NCBI RefSeq assembly: GCF_018128545.1
Contig: NZ_JAGSND010000012.1
Location: 86,853 to 150,852, forward strand
Source of the DNA: Sinanaerobacter chloroacetimidivorans
Lineage (GTDB): Bacteria; Bacillota; Clostridia; Peptostreptococcales; Anaerovoracaceae
Length of the DNA: 64,000 bases
Direction of reading: 5' to 3'
Shown here: positions 25,316-34,746 of the stretch, one piece after another
Layout: each line of letters opens with the position of its first letter
How positions within the stretch are numbered: position 1 is the first letter of the stretch
Translations under genes and position numbers: made by a program
Notes under the pieces: generated by a model
The model's input: only the letters and a program-made list of their open reading frames with translations
Databases searched by the model: none
What the model was told of the DNA's origin: nothing

Positions 25316-26788
25316 TTATTTAAGACCATCATAAACTGAGTTCAGGAGTACTTTGTTGGAGTCCTGGCTGAGCTCCCAAATCATGGCTCCGCCCAAACCT
25401 TTCGATTTAATGTAATCCGTTTTTATTCCGATAGACTGGGGATCTTCATAGCTGATAAATACGGTACCGTTAAATAACCAGGGAACCATGGATTGGGAAT
25501 GAAAGTATCTGGTATATCCCGGTTTGTTTAGATAATTGGTAACAATGGAATGGTAGCTGATGGAGCTTGCTCCTGAAAATCTTTGGTACAGCCCGTTATT
25601 CGCATTATTTACAGAGGAGTACAGGTAGCCGTAAAATGGAATGCCGACGACAATTTTATCCTTTGGGAAGGAAGCCTGGTACCAGGCATTCAGGCTGGAG
25701 TCTACACTTGCTTTGTATTGCGGCGTTACATCGCTGTTGGTGTATAACGGTGCATGCAGGTCTGTATAAGAGTCCCAGGTTCCATGAAGGTCATAAGTCA
25801 TGATGGTAGCATAGTCCAAATACTGGTGGATCAGGGAAAGCTCCGTATTGTTGGCATAGGAACCGCCTGCACCTCCGGCGATGGTAAGGAGATAATGTTT
25901 ATTGTCCACGGCTCCGCGTGCATCTAGTTTTTCACGGATTTTCTTAAGCAATAACGTAAAGTTTTGCTTGTCCTCAGCACGCTTGGCGTTTGTAGTCAAT
26001 CCTCCGCTGACAGGGTATTCCCAATCGAGGTCAACACCATCAAAGCCGTATTGTGTGATGAATGTCACACAACTGTCTGCAAAGGCAGTTCTGGATGCAT
26101 CTGTCAGGGCCGCATCAGAAAATTTACCTGACCAGGACCAGCCGCCTACGGAGATTAAAGTCTTTAAGTTCGGATTGGTGGTTTTTAAAGCATTCAGCAT
26201 TTTAAAATTATTAACGTCAATGTCTGGATAACCAAGTGTAATTTTAAGATCCGGCCCGATATTCGCAAATGCGTAGTTGATATGGGTTAGCTTCGTCGCA
26301 TCGATTTTGTCCGGTGTGGTACCGGTATAGGTCGCCCAGGCGGCATAGTATCCGACGATTCTATTACTTAATGGTTGAGGTACAGGTGTGGGCGGAGGTA
26401 AAGGGGTTGTGGCTGTGGTGGTAACTGAAATAACATTACTTGATACTGAAATGTTTCCTTTTGCATCCTTTGCCTTTACATAGAATTGATAGGTGGTTGC
26501 CGGCGTAAGACTGGCTGCGGTATAGGAAGTGGCTGTTGAGGATGAAAGGTATGTATTATTGCGATAGATATCATATGTTTTTACGCCGATATTGTCCGTT
26601 GATGGGTTCCATGAAAGGGTAACTGAGGTTTCGTTTACAGATGTTGCCCGTAAATTAGTGGGGGCCGTTGGTGCTGTCTTATCCGGCTTCGCTCCAAAAG
26701 CATAATGGTTGCTTGCATAGCTGAAGACCAGCAAAAAAACCAGGGTTAAAGCGAGAATTGTTTTGTACATATTCTGTTTTTTAATCAT
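25316..26788 (-). CDS. Secreted GH18 chitinase with fibronectin type III domain
   Basis: 490 residues. A signal peptide (about 1-32) is followed by one FnIII domain (about 38-125, APTNLRATSVNETSVTLSWNPSTDNIGVKTYDIYR), a Pro-rich linker (about 128-140) and a GH18 barrel (about 143-490). The catalytic motif DGVDLDWEYP (DxxDxDxE) is intact, so Glu can act as acid/base. SVGGWSWSGKF and the C-terminal MIWELSQD are further family marks. It should hydrolyse chitin or related GlcNAc polymers outside the cell. Monocistronic; RBS GGAAGGG. Confidence 0.94.
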   Translation of the reverse strand: MIKKQNMYKTILALTLVFLLVFSYASNHYAFGAKPDKTAPTAPTNLRATSVNETSVTLSWNPSTDNIGVKTYDIYRNNTYLSSSTATSYTAASLTPATTYQFYVKAKDAKGNISVSSNVISVTTTATTPLPPPTPVPQPLSNRIVGYYAAWATYTGTTPDKIDATKLTHINYAFANIGPDLKITLGYPDIDVNNFKMLNALKTTNPNLKTLISVGGWSWSGKFSDAALTDASRTAFADSCVTFITQYGFDGVDLDWEYPVSGGLTTNAKRAEDKQNFTLLLKKIREKLDARGAVDNKHYLLTIAGGAGGSYANNTELSLIHQYLDYATIMTYDLHGTWDSYTDLHAPLYTNSDVTPQYKASVDSSLNAWYQASFPKDKIVVGIPFYGYLYSSVNNANNGLYQRFSGASSISYHSIVTNYLNKPGYTRYFHSQSMVPWLFNGTVFISYEDPQSIGIKTDYIKSKGLGGAMIWELSQDSNKVLLNSVYDGLK

Positions 26789-26937
26789 TGAAAAGCCCTT
26801 CCTCTTTCATATTTTATGAGGCAAGTATATCATAACCCCTTTCCCTTGAGGATGAACAATATATGGTAAATAGAACTGCCTTTTGAATCGATCCTTCTTT
26901 GGAGGAATCGGAAATTTATAGTAAGGAGAATTACGAT

Positions 26938-27195
26938 TTGGACAAACATTACGATATTATAATCATTGGAGCCGGCCCGGCCGGAAGTATGACTGCCTTT
27001 CATCTCGCCGGACATTTTAGGGTACTGGTGATTGAGGCACATGCTCTGCCGCGGTATAAATCTTGCTCGGAAGTTTTGATCAAGAAATCGGTAGAGTTTT
27101 TGAAAAATCATTTTGGCTGTATCCTGGATAGGACCTTTTCTATTATACAATTTATATACAAGTGTTTAAAATCTTTACACTTATATATAAATTGA
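26938..27195 (+). pseudogene. Truncated FAD-dependent oxidoreductase
   Basis: About 85 residues from TTG 26938 (AAGGAG upstream). HYDIIIIGAGPAGSMTAFHLA is the FAD-binding GxGxxG, followed by VIEAHALPRYKSCSE, as at the N terminus of geranylgeranyl-reductase-type flavoproteins of some 350-400 residues. After residue 65 the similarity pattern stops and the frame ends, with no continuation in the other frames. It is a broken remnant, cut just before the efflux-operon operator. Confidence 0.7.
27153..27189. promoter_or_regulatory. TetR operator 1 (TolC-family gene)
   Basis: TATATACAAGTGT (27153-27165) and ACACTTATATATA (27177-27189) are 13-bp arms with one mismatch. The core ACAAGTGT-N11-ACACTT matches the operator at 29312-29340 in sequence and spacing. 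It lies 75 bp before the TolC-family gene. Confidence 0.75.
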
Positions 27196-27263
27196 ATATT
27201 TTCATTTTTTCACTTTAGCGGTATCTTATATCAAGAAATAAAAAGCAATAAGGGGACGAGAAA

Positions 27264-28628
27264 ATGAAAAGCAAATTACTATGCATTATGCTGGCGGCAG
27301 CAATGATATCAACAGCAGCAGTTCCTGCATTTGCCGCCGAGTCCGGCAGCGTAAAAAATCAGGAGACAGCAACCGGAAGTTCTGTCACAACTGCCGCAAA
27401 TTCAGCAAGTACAACAACGGACACTGCAAATTCGGTCAGCACAACAACAGACACTGCAATTACTGCAGGCACAACAACGGAAGAAGGAATAACCGTAAAA
27501 GAACCGCTGAAAAAACTGTCGCTAAATGAAGCGCTTAAGATCATGACCACTACCGGCACCAGAGCGGAGACTGCGAATTTAAACAAACAATCGGATATGG
27601 CGGTGGCAAAAGGATATTCCGAGAAGTACAGCGACATTAAAAAAGCGCTGAATGATATCGATTACCTGGAATCCCTTCCTTTGCCCTATCAGCAGGCAGC
27701 TTTAGCACAGCTCGGCGCATCCAGCATCGTAGAGCTTGCCTATGACGCCCAGGTAGCGGGTGCGACGGAAAATAATAAAAAGATTATGGCACTCAGAAGA
27801 AACTTTGCCAATAACAACACGGAAAACAACTATCAGGCGGACCTGAATCAAATCAGGCAGGATACCATCAATATTTACAATACGGTGCTCCTTGCAGAGG
27901 ACAACTATAAAATTGCCAAGGATAACCTTAAGGCTCAGCAGAGAAATTTGCAGAACGTACTTGCGAAGAAGGAAGTAGGTCTGTTGACGAAGAAGGATGT
28001 GCTTCAGGCACAGAGTGCCCTGACCGATGCAGAGAAAGAGGTAAGAGCAGCAAAAACCAAGATGGAGTATGCTCGCATGAGCTTTAACTATTTATTGGGA
28101 TATCACGTGCTTCAGGAAGTGGAATTTACAGATAAGCTGACAGAAAGTACCGGAGCGGCAATTGATACGGAAAAAGCTGTAAAGAACGCGCTGGACAACA
28201 GGAATGAGATCAGAGGAGCCGATTTCGCAAAAGATATTTATAAAATACTATTTGATGATATAGCAGCTTATCCGAAAACGTCAGCCACCTATCTGAATGC
28301 GCAGATCAAATATCTGAATGCTGAAAAAACTGCCAAGGATGCCAGAGTGCAGATCGAAATCGACATTCGAAACAAGGCTGCGGAAGTTGCCGACAAAAAG
28401 GCGGCTCTGGATGCTGCACGATCGCTTCAAAGCTACGCCCAGGAGGGATTAAGACTGATAACACTGACCAATGAAGAAGGGCTGAGCACGGTGGAAGAAC
28501 TCCTGACCGCTCAGGTAAACCTTTATAAGGCAAATTTAAATGTTGCAAAAGCAACGTCGGAATACAATCTGGCACTGGAGGCCTATCTGAATGCGCAGGG
28601 CGTGGGAACCATGAGGATTCCTCTATAG
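27264..28628 (+). CDS. TolC-family (outer-membrane-efflux-like) secreted protein
   Basis: 454 residues: signal peptide (about 1-24, cleaved after AFA), a low-complexity Ser/Thr/Ala linker with repeated TTTDTA units (about 28-75), then a long alpha-helical, Ala/Lys/Asn-rich region in two similar halves (about 80-270 and 290-450) with heptad-like spacing, as in TolC helical hairpins (KEVGLLTKKDVLQAQSAL and NEEGLSTVEELLTAQVNL are matching turns). In a single-membrane cell it cannot be an outer-membrane channel. It may be a wall-spanning periplasm-like conduit for the HlyD/permease set 1 kb away, with which it shares an operator. Confidence 0.78.
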   Translation: MKSKLLCIMLAAAMISTAAVPAFAAESGSVKNQETATGSSVTTAANSASTTTDTANSVSTTTDTAITAGTTTEEGITVKEPLKKLSLNEALKIMTTTGTRAETANLNKQSDMAVAKGYSEKYSDIKKALNDIDYLESLPLPYQQAALAQLGASSIVELAYDAQVAGATENNKKIMALRRNFANNNTENNYQADLNQIRQDTINIYNTVLLAEDNYKIAKDNLKAQQRNLQNVLAKKEVGLLTKKDVLQAQSALTDAEKEVRAAKTKMEYARMSFNYLLGYHVLQEVEFTDKLTESTGAAIDTEKAVKNALDNRNEIRGADFAKDIYKILFDDIAAYPKTSATYLNAQIKYLNAEKTAKDARVQIEIDIRNKAAEVADKKAALDAARSLQSYAQEGLRLITLTNEEGLSTVEELLTAQVNLYKANLNVAKATSEYNLALEAYLNAQGVGTMRIPL

Positions 28629-28656
28629 GGTTCCTCTTATAGGGTTTGCCTTGTTT

Positions 28657-29247
28657 TTACGGGGTTTCCCTTGCTTTACGCTCTTCTGCAAATCTCTCCA
28701 AAGCCTGCCGTGCAGAACCGGAGACGATCAGGTCAAGAATGTGAATGACCTCTTCGGGAGAACGCTTCATTCCGTTCGTAACCCAATCCTCCAAAAGGGA
28801 AGCAAAGGAAATGCTGTAAAAATGGGCGAGATATTGAAAGTCCTCTTCATCATACTCGATTCCTTTTGTATTCTCTTTCAGAAAACGCATACAGATACCG
28901 AAAGCGTCTTTGTAGAAGAATTTTTTCAGGGAGTCTCTGCCTACCGAGTGAAAGATGCAAAGGGAAAGTGCTTCGTTGCTCTGGATATATCGAAGAAGGT
29001 ATATGCCTGCATCCTGCCAGGAAAGAAAATTTTCGCTTTCCTTTATCGTGGAAACCACCTCGTGGTCGATCATCCATTCAAGAAGTTCATAGATATCCTG
29101 GAAGTGATAATAAAAAGTCTGACGGTTCAAGCCGCTGTCTTCAACGATTTCCCGGATACTGATTTTGTTTAACGGTTTGACAGACAGAAATTTCTTAAGA
29201 GATTGGGCCATCGCCTTTTTGGTTAAGTCTGTTTTGCCTGAATACAT
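28657..29247 (-). CDS. TetR-family regulator of the export locus
   Basis: 196 residues. The HTH is at about 10-52 (ISIREIVEDSGLNRQTFYYHFQDIYELLEWM), of the DhaS/TetR_C_8 type. RBS AAGGAGG. It sits between the TolC-family gene (convergent) and the HlyD/permease operon (divergent). The same palindrome occurs before each, so it probably represses both and also itself. Confidence 0.9.
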   Translation of the reverse strand: MYSGKTDLTKKAMAQSLKKFLSVKPLNKISIREIVEDSGLNRQTFYYHFQDIYELLEWMIDHEVVSTIKESENFLSWQDAGIYLLRYIQSNEALSLCIFHSVGRDSLKKFFYKDAFGICMRFLKENTKGIEYDEEDFQYLAHFYSISFASLLEDWVTNGMKRSPEEVIHILDLIVSGSARQALERFAEERKARETP

Positions 29248-29311
29248 TATGACGACCTCCTTGTTTAAACTGAAAAGTATTATAGATATTATGACGTATT
29301 CTCAATCATTT

Positions 29312-29340
29312 TACAAGTGTATAAAATATATACACTTGTA
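29312..29340. promoter_or_regulatory. TetR operator 2 (HlyD/permease operon)
   Basis: TACAAGTGTATA (29312-29323) and TATACACTTGTA (29329-29340) are perfect 12-bp arms with a 5-bp spacer, in the gap between the TetR gene and the export operon. It contains ACAAGTGT-N11-ACACTTGT, as in operator 1. Confidence 0.85.
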
Positions 29341-29358
29341 GCAAAAAAGGGGTTTAAA

Positions 29359-29679
29359 ATGAAATGCAAATATAGAATTGTTTTAAACAGCCAGCTGGGA
29401 CCAAAGACAGGAACGCTGAAGATAAGGGGCAGCAAACAAAGACTGTGGGGAGTGCTGGAACTCATTGGCCATAAAAATCTGTTGGCAGGGAAGATTCTCA
29501 ACGAAGAACAGCTTGCAGAGAACGGGCAGACATTTCTTTTTGCCGGAAAATTAAGGACGCCGATTGGGCTTTCATCCTGCCAGCTTTCGGGTATCAAAGG
29601 GGAAAATGAATTCAAAGGGGAAATCAGGATTGACAGCAGATTATATGAGATTTCAGGGAAAAAGATAGAGTGTATTTAA
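29359..29679 (+). CDS. Small protein of unknown function, first in export operon
   Basis: 106 residues from ATG 29359 (AAAAGGGG upstream). No membrane segment, no signal peptide. The pattern of alternating hydrophobic residues, Gly turns and Trp (GTLKIRGSKQRLWGVLELIG, QTFLFAGKLRTPIG, GENEFKGEIRIDSRLYEISG) suggests an all-beta fold in two halves. I do not recognise the family. It is transcribed directly from the TetR-controlled promoter and precedes the HlyD gene by about 50 bp, so a part in the transport or signalling of the locus is likely. Confidence 0.6.
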   Translation: MKCKYRIVLNSQLGPKTGTLKIRGSKQRLWGVLELIGHKNLLAGKILNEEQLAENGQTFLFAGKLRTPIGLSSCQLSGIKGENEFKGEIRIDSRLYEISGKKIECI

Positions 29680-29727
29680 GAAATTGCAATGAAAGGAAGA
29701 CTATAGCAAATGGAGAAGGAAATAAAC

Positions 29728-30699
29728 ATGAACGAGAAAAATTATTCAAAAACAAAGGTGATCATTACAGCAGCCCTTATCGTGGCACTGATCGGAAGCG
29801 GCATTGCCTTTGCGACGACTCAAAAAGAGAAATCGGAAGAATTGGTGGTTCAAGGAAGTTTGAAAATGAAAGAAGCTACTTTAAACTCCAAGCTTGCCGG
29901 AACCATCAATGAAGTTTTGGTAGAAGAAGGAGAAACTGTAAAAGCCGGGGATCCGCTCCTCTCCCTGACTAGTGAGACCATTGAGGCAAAACTGCAGCAG
30001 GCCGAGGGAGCGAAAGCGGCTGCAGAAGCACAGGCAGATAAAGCTGCGGCAGGAGCAAGAAACCAGGAAGTTGCGCAGGCAAAAGCGGCCTTTGACTACG
30101 CGCAAAAAACTTATAACAGAATGAAAATCCTTTTGGAGCAGGAGGCGATTTCTCAGGCGACCTTCGATCAGGTAGAAGCCCAGTACACCGCCGCGAAGGA
30201 AACCTATAATATGGCCATGGAAGGTGCAAGACAGGAAGACAAGGCAGCTGCCAACGCTCTTGTAAAACAGGCAGGAGGTGCCGTCGCAGAAGTAAACAGC
30301 TACCTGGAGGATTCCGTAATTAAGGCTCCTATGGACGGAGTGGTCACATCGATCAATGTGGATCCCGGTGAACTGATTTCAACGGGAATGCCTCTTGCAG
30401 CGGTGACATCACCGGAAAATCCCTGGGTAGAAGTAAACGTAAAGGAAACAGATCTTGCAAAGGTTCACCTTGGCAATGAGGTTGAACTGACATTTCCTGC
30501 TTTTCCGGGTGAGACCTTTAAGGGAAAGATCGTAAATGTAAACAAAAAACCTGACTTTGCAACAAAGAGAGCCACTAATGAAAACGGTGATTTCGATGTT
30601 CTTTCCTATGGGGTAAAGGTAAATGTTCTCGATATTGATCAGGAACTTTACTCAGGAATGACAGTCTTGGTTCATTTTGGGAAAAACGAAGGTAAATAA
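29728..30699 (+). CDS. HlyD-family membrane fusion (adaptor) protein
   Basis: 323 residues from ATG 29728 (GAAGGA seven bases upstream); ATG 29710 is an alternative. One N-terminal membrane anchor (about 9-28), a biotinyl-lipoyl-like half (AGTINEVLVEEGETVKAGDPLLSL), an Ala/Gln/Lys-rich coiled coil (about 85-180), the second lipoyl half (SVIKAPMDGVVTSINVDPGELISTGMPLAAV) and a beta-barrel region. It connects permeases in the membrane to an outer conduit. It is followed by two ABC-2 permeases at 2-nt spacing and 4-nt overlap. Confidence 0.9.
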   Translation: MNEKNYSKTKVIITAALIVALIGSGIAFATTQKEKSEELVVQGSLKMKEATLNSKLAGTINEVLVEEGETVKAGDPLLSLTSETIEAKLQQAEGAKAAAEAQADKAAAGARNQEVAQAKAAFDYAQKTYNRMKILLEQEAISQATFDQVEAQYTAAKETYNMAMEGARQEDKAAANALVKQAGGAVAEVNSYLEDSVIKAPMDGVVTSINVDPGELISTGMPLAAVTSPENPWVEVNVKETDLAKVHLGNEVELTFPAFPGETFKGKIVNVNKKPDFATKRATNENGDFDVLSYGVKVNVLDIDQELYSGMTVLVHFGKNEGK

Positions 30700-30701
30700 A
30701 T

Positions 30702-31859
30702 ATGAAGGGGCAAAGAAACAGCTTTATCATAGCAGCTGTAAAATTTAAATCAGAACATCCGAGACTGATCATGACGGTTCTGATGTTAATGATCATACCT
30801 ATTTCCGCAAGCCTGATATTGGGATATGAAATGAAAGCGGATGTGGCTGTAACGATTCCCACCGTCATCATGGATAGTGACAAGTCCGGATTCAGTGAAA
30901 ACTATATTGGATATATCAAAAATAGCCCTTATTTCAACATTGTAAAATATGCCGACAGTTACGATAAAGTTGAGGAGGCAATCTATGAGGGAAAGGCTTA
31001 TGTGGGAGTCATCATACCCGAGAATTTCTATAAAGATATGCAAGCCGGTAAGGCACCTAAGATTCTCACCGTGTATGACGGCTCCACCATGGCGGTTATC
31101 GTATCATCAAAAGCATCAATGATGGAAATCCTGCTGACGGTAAAAGCAGGCTACATGGCAAGCATCTATGAGGGCAAGCAGAGTGTAGTGCCGGGTCAGG
31201 TTATGAATCAGGTAATGCCTTTGGACACAACCATCAGAACTCTGTATAATCCTGTGAAAAGCTTTCGGAACTTTGTTCTCCCCGGTTTGCTGGCAGCGAT
31301 AGTCCAGGTTGCAATCGCTATTACCGGAGCTGAAAGAGGCTGGGAAAATCAAAGGAAAAACCTTTTATTCAGGGAACACCTGAAAGTAATCCTCCAATGG
31401 AGTCTGGCAGGTTCCCTGTCCATGTTCCTGACTCTGGCCATACAGTGGCTGATTTTCGGAATGCCTTACAGGGGAACGATACCGGGCGGCATACTGCTTA
31501 CACTGCTGTTTTCAATTTGCATTACACTGCTTGGATACATGATGGGGTCCTTTTTCGATGAAAGAACATTCTGCACGCAGATTTCGTGCATACTGGTTCT
31601 TCCAACGGCCATCCTTGGAGGCTACACCTGGCCTGTGCTGGCAATGCCTGCTGCAATGCAGTATCTGGCTAAGGCAATCCCATTTACCTATTACAGCGAA
31701 TCTATCAGAAACCTTTGCCTGAAGCCGATGCGGATGAATCATCTTCTTCCTGATTTCATCGCCATGTCCGTCTTCCTTCTGGCAGGTATTATTACGCTTT
31801 ATCTGATTAAGACGGTTCGGGATAAAAAACTGACCGAAGCGGGGGTGATGACACCATGA
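30702..31859 (+). CDS. ABC-2 type permease, first of pair
   Basis: 385 residues. One N-terminal helix (about 24-44), a large extracellular domain (about 45-190, with the SPYFNIVKYADSYDKVEEAIYEGKAYVGVIIPENF pattern of ABC2_membrane_3/YhgE-like proteins) and five C-terminal helices (about 195-375). These permeases export drugs, lipids or peptides with an ABC ATPase. None is encoded in this operon. The end overlaps the next permease gene by 4 nt. Confidence 0.88.
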   Translation: MKGQRNSFIIAAVKFKSEHPRLIMTVLMLMIIPISASLILGYEMKADVAVTIPTVIMDSDKSGFSENYIGYIKNSPYFNIVKYADSYDKVEEAIYEGKAYVGVIIPENFYKDMQAGKAPKILTVYDGSTMAVIVSSKASMMEILLTVKAGYMASIYEGKQSVVPGQVMNQVMPLDTTIRTLYNPVKSFRNFVLPGLLAAIVQVAIAITGAERGWENQRKNLLFREHLKVILQWSLAGSLSMFLTLAIQWLIFGMPYRGTIPGGILLTLLFSICITLLGYMMGSFFDERTFCTQISCILVLPTAILGGYTWPVLAMPAAMQYLAKAIPFTYYSESIRNLCLKPMRMNHLLPDFIAMSVFLLAGIITLYLIKTVRDKKLTEAGVMTP

Positions 31860-33058
31860 GCAACGAACCAACCATGAAGGAAAAACTTCTTAAGCTGCGT
31901 CCGTATCTGATATTATTATTCATTCCGATACTTTTTACCATATTATTCGGAGCGGTTATGAGTCCGGTTTTTGTAGAGGATATCCCGATTGCGGTATTTG
32001 ATATGGATAACTCGTCGAAATCCAGAATTGTGGTTGACAGCTTCTACGATTGTCCTGTCTTTCAAGTGACCGAAACCCCCGATTCCTATCAGGAGATTGA
32101 AGACCGGCTGCTTTCCGGAGAAATCAAAGGGGCCGTGATAATACCCGAAGGCTTTGGAAAAGACTTAAGTGCAAAGGCAGGGACCCATGCAGAAGTGCTG
32201 ATTGATGGAACGAACTTTCTGATAGGAAACAATATTCAGCTCTATGCAAGTACCATACTTGCTATGGTAAATGCGGGCATTCAGATGAATCTGCTGGAAG
32301 CAGGCGGGATGGTTCCTTTTGCTGCGGAGCAGAGCGTGTATACGTTAAACATAGCGGACAGATCGCTCTACAACCCACAGCTTGGATATTTTTATTATTT
32401 ATTTGCCGGACTTCTGGGGATATTTGTACAGCAGACGATTCTGGCGGTTACCCCAACGGTGCTGATTCATGAGAAAGAGAGGATTCATCTTTCAGACTGC
32501 AATCATCCTGAAGCTGTAAGGCTTCAGCTGGGCAATGTGTCATATAAGATAGGGGTTTTCTCATTGCTGAATACCATCAGCATGCTGATTTGTCTGGTCT
32601 TGGCCAATAAGTTATTTGCCTATCCCATAAAGGGTAACATTGGGTACATCATGCTGATTCATGTTATTTTCCTCTTGTGTCTTTTCGGTATTTCCCTGGT
32701 AATCGCATCATTCTTTGAGGACGCAACCCACTGCATTCAGTTTGTTATGTTCATTGCCGTACCAAGCTTCCTGAGCTGTGGATACGGGTGGCCCGAGTAT
32801 ATGATGGCTCCTGGCTTTGCAACTGTTATGAAGGCTGTCTGGCCGCTGTACTACTATGTAAATCCAATGAAAGACCTTATGTTAAAAGGGGCCGGCTGGG
32901 ATGTCATCGGCAGTTATGTTACAGGAGGGCTTCTGTTTGCAGTAGTTTGGATTACATTAGGACTTGTAATTTTTAATATAAAAATAAAAATACTCATAAG
33001 GTCTCAATCAAGGAATGGGTATAATATTTTAACAGAAGCAGACACTAAAACTATATGA
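31856..33058 (+). CDS. ABC-2 type permease, second of pair
   Basis: 400 residues with the same layout as the preceding permease (helix at about 14-34, external domain with YQEIEDRLLSGEIKGAVIIPEGF, five C-terminal helices), so the two probably form a heterodimer. It ends the operon. No ATPase gene follows: the next gene, 80 bp on, is selO. The export complex must borrow an ATPase from elsewhere or work in another way. Confidence 0.88.
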   Translation: MSNEPTMKEKLLKLRPYLILLFIPILFTILFGAVMSPVFVEDIPIAVFDMDNSSKSRIVVDSFYDCPVFQVTETPDSYQEIEDRLLSGEIKGAVIIPEGFGKDLSAKAGTHAEVLIDGTNFLIGNNIQLYASTILAMVNAGIQMNLLEAGGMVPFAAEQSVYTLNIADRSLYNPQLGYFYYLFAGLLGIFVQQTILAVTPTVLIHEKERIHLSDCNHPEAVRLQLGNVSYKIGVFSLLNTISMLICLVLANKLFAYPIKGNIGYIMLIHVIFLLCLFGISLVIASFFEDATHCIQFVMFIAVPSFLSCGYGWPEYMMAPGFATVMKAVWPLYYYVNPMKDLMLKGAGWDVIGSYVTGGLLFAVVWITLGLVIFNIKIKILIRSQSRNGYNILTEADTKTI

Positions 33059-33075
33059 AAGTAATCTAGATAAAC

Positions 33076-33091
33076 CCGGTTCATAAACCGG
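33076..33091 (+). terminator. Short GC-rich hairpin after the permease genes
   Basis: CCGGTT-CATA-AACCGG. It is followed by A-rich, not T-rich, sequence, so termination is doubtful. Confidence 0.3.
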
Positions 33092-33138
33092 TTCGGAAAA
33101 AAGTCAGAAAAAAAAGTCAGAATAAGAAAGGAGACGCG

Positions 33139-34614
33139 ATGGAAAAAATTCATTCAAAAATTGATGCGGGATGGAATTTAGACAACAGCTATGCGCATCT
33201 GCCGGAACTGTTTTTCTCTGCCCTGGATCCAGCACCGGTACGGTCTCCAAAGCTGGTTATTCTGAATCATCCGCTGGCTAAATCTCTGGGCCTGAACATT
33301 CATGCTCTCGAAAATAAGGATGGCGAAGAAGTTTTTGCGGGCAGCCGGATTCCCGAGGGCTCTTTCCCTCTTGCCCAGGCATATGCAGGCCATCAGTTCG
33401 GACATTTTACCATGTTGGGAGATGGCAGAGCCTTGCTGCTTGGAGAACAGATTACACCCCAGGGAGAAAGATTTGATATACAGCTAAAAGGCTCGGGCAG
33501 AACGCCCTATTCCCGCGGAGGAGACGGAAGAGCAGCCCTTGGCCCTATGCTTAGAGAGTACATGATCAGTGAAGCGATGCATGGCCTTGGCATTCCCACA
33601 ACCCGCAGTCTGGCAGTGGCTGCAACCGGTGAAGCTATTATACGGGAAACGATTCAGCCTGGTGCGGTGCTCACGAGAGTAGCTTCCAGTCACCTGCGAG
33701 TAGGTACCTTTCAATATGCATCAAAGTGGGGTACTGTTGAGGAACTTAGAGCCTTGGCCGACTATACGCTGCAGAGGCATTTCACAGATGCGGATTCAAG
33801 AGATAACCCTTATTTAACTTTGCTCAAAGAAGTGATCAAAGGTCAGTCTCAGCTGATTGCCAAATGGCAGATGGTCGGTTTTATCCATGGCGTGATGAAT
33901 ACAGACAATATGGCATTAAGCGGGGAAACCATCGATTATGGCCCATGTGCTTTTATGGATGCCTACGATCCGGCAACGGTATTCAGCTCCATAGATATTC
34001 ACGGTCGTTATGCTTATGGAAACCAGCCCCAGATTGCGGCATGGAATCTTACCAGATTTGCCGAAACGCTTCTGCCTTTGCTGCATCAGGATCACGAACA
34101 GGCTGTAACAATGGCAAAGGATGCGATTATGGAATTTCATCAACTGTTTTATCATCATTGGCTTTCCGGTATGATGGCAAAGTTGGGAATCTTCCATGAA
34201 GAGGATCAGGATGAATCCCTGATCGAAGATCTGCTTGCCATGATGAAGCAGTATAATGCTGATTTTACCAATACCTTCCGGGCTCTCACCTTTGATGAGC
34301 CGGAGGACACAGGGCTGTCCGGCACTTCGGAGTTTGTACAGTGGCATGGCCAATGGAAGGCAAGGCTGAGCAGGCAGCAGGAATCGGAGGAGGATTCTCA
34401 CCGATTAATGAAAAACAGCAATCCGGCAATTATCCCTCGCAACCACAGGGTGGAAGAGGCATTGGAAGCGGCCGTGAAGAATGGCGATTACAGTGTAATG
34501 GAACGGTTGCTTGGCGTTCTCTCAAAACCCTATGAGCATTTACCGGAACAGGCTGAATATACAACTCTTCCCGAACCGACAGGGTGCTCTTATCGGACCT
34601 TCTGCGGAACCTGA
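33139..34614 (+). CDS. selO: SelO/YdiU protein adenylyltransferase (pseudokinase)
   Basis: 491 residues. SelO is a kinase-like fold that transfers AMP from ATP to Ser/Thr/Tyr of proteins, with a link to redox stress. Present here are the Gly-rich nucleotide region ([26 protein letters not shown]), the YAGHQFGHF signature near residue 83 and the metal/catalytic part [25 protein letters not shown] near residue 255. It ends in the redox-type C-terminal FCGT: a Cys, two residues, then stop. RBS AGGAG. Monocistronic. Confidence 0.93.
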   Translation: MEKIHSKIDAGWNLDNSYAHLPELFFSALDPAPVRSPKLVILNHPLAKSLGLNIHALENKDGEEVFAGSRIPEGSFPLAQAYAGHQFGHFTMLGDGRALLLGEQITPQGERFDIQLKGSGRTPYSRGGDGRAALGPMLREYMISEAMHGLGIPTTRSLAVAATGEAIIRETIQPGAVLTRVASSHLRVGTFQYASKWGTVEELRALADYTLQRHFTDADSRDNPYLTLLKEVIKGQSQLIAKWQMVGFIHGVMNTDNMALSGETIDYGPCAFMDAYDPATVFSSIDIHGRYAYGNQPQIAAWNLTRFAETLLPLLHQDHEQAVTMAKDAIMEFHQLFYHHWLSGMMAKLGIFHEEDQDESLIEDLLAMMKQYNADFTNTFRALTFDEPEDTGLSGTSEFVQWHGQWKARLSRQQESEEDSHRLMKNSNPAIIPRNHRVEEALEAAVKNGDYSVMERLLGVLSKPYEHLPEQAEYTTLPEPTGCSYRTFCGT

Positions 34615-34678
34615 TAAATTTTAAAAGAAAAATATTGACGATAAAAATTAATTTCTTTAGAAAATGATATAAAATATG

Positions 34679-34704
34679 AAAGGCGGTTGGTTAACCGCCT
34701 TTTG
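34679..34704 (+). terminator. Terminator after selO
   Basis: AAGGCGGTT and AACCGCCTTTT (34680-34703) form a tight hairpin with a short loop and T-tail. Confidence 0.8.
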
Positions 34705-34746
34705 AAATGCAACTAGTACTCTGTAGCTCCTAAGAGTACTCGGTAT

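Noticed and set aside
28651..29172. Plus-strand frame opposite the TetR gene of the export locus.
   Set aside because: The TetR has a clear HTH, RBS and matching operators; the plus frame has none of these.
34600..34640. selO ends TGC GGA ACC TGA TAA, so reading TGA as selenocysteine would give a C-x-x-U end as in animal SelO.
   Set aside because: No stem-loop of the bacterial SECIS type follows the TGA; the region is plain AT-rich. Bacterial SelO proteins with a Cys near the end are usual, so TGA is taken as stop.
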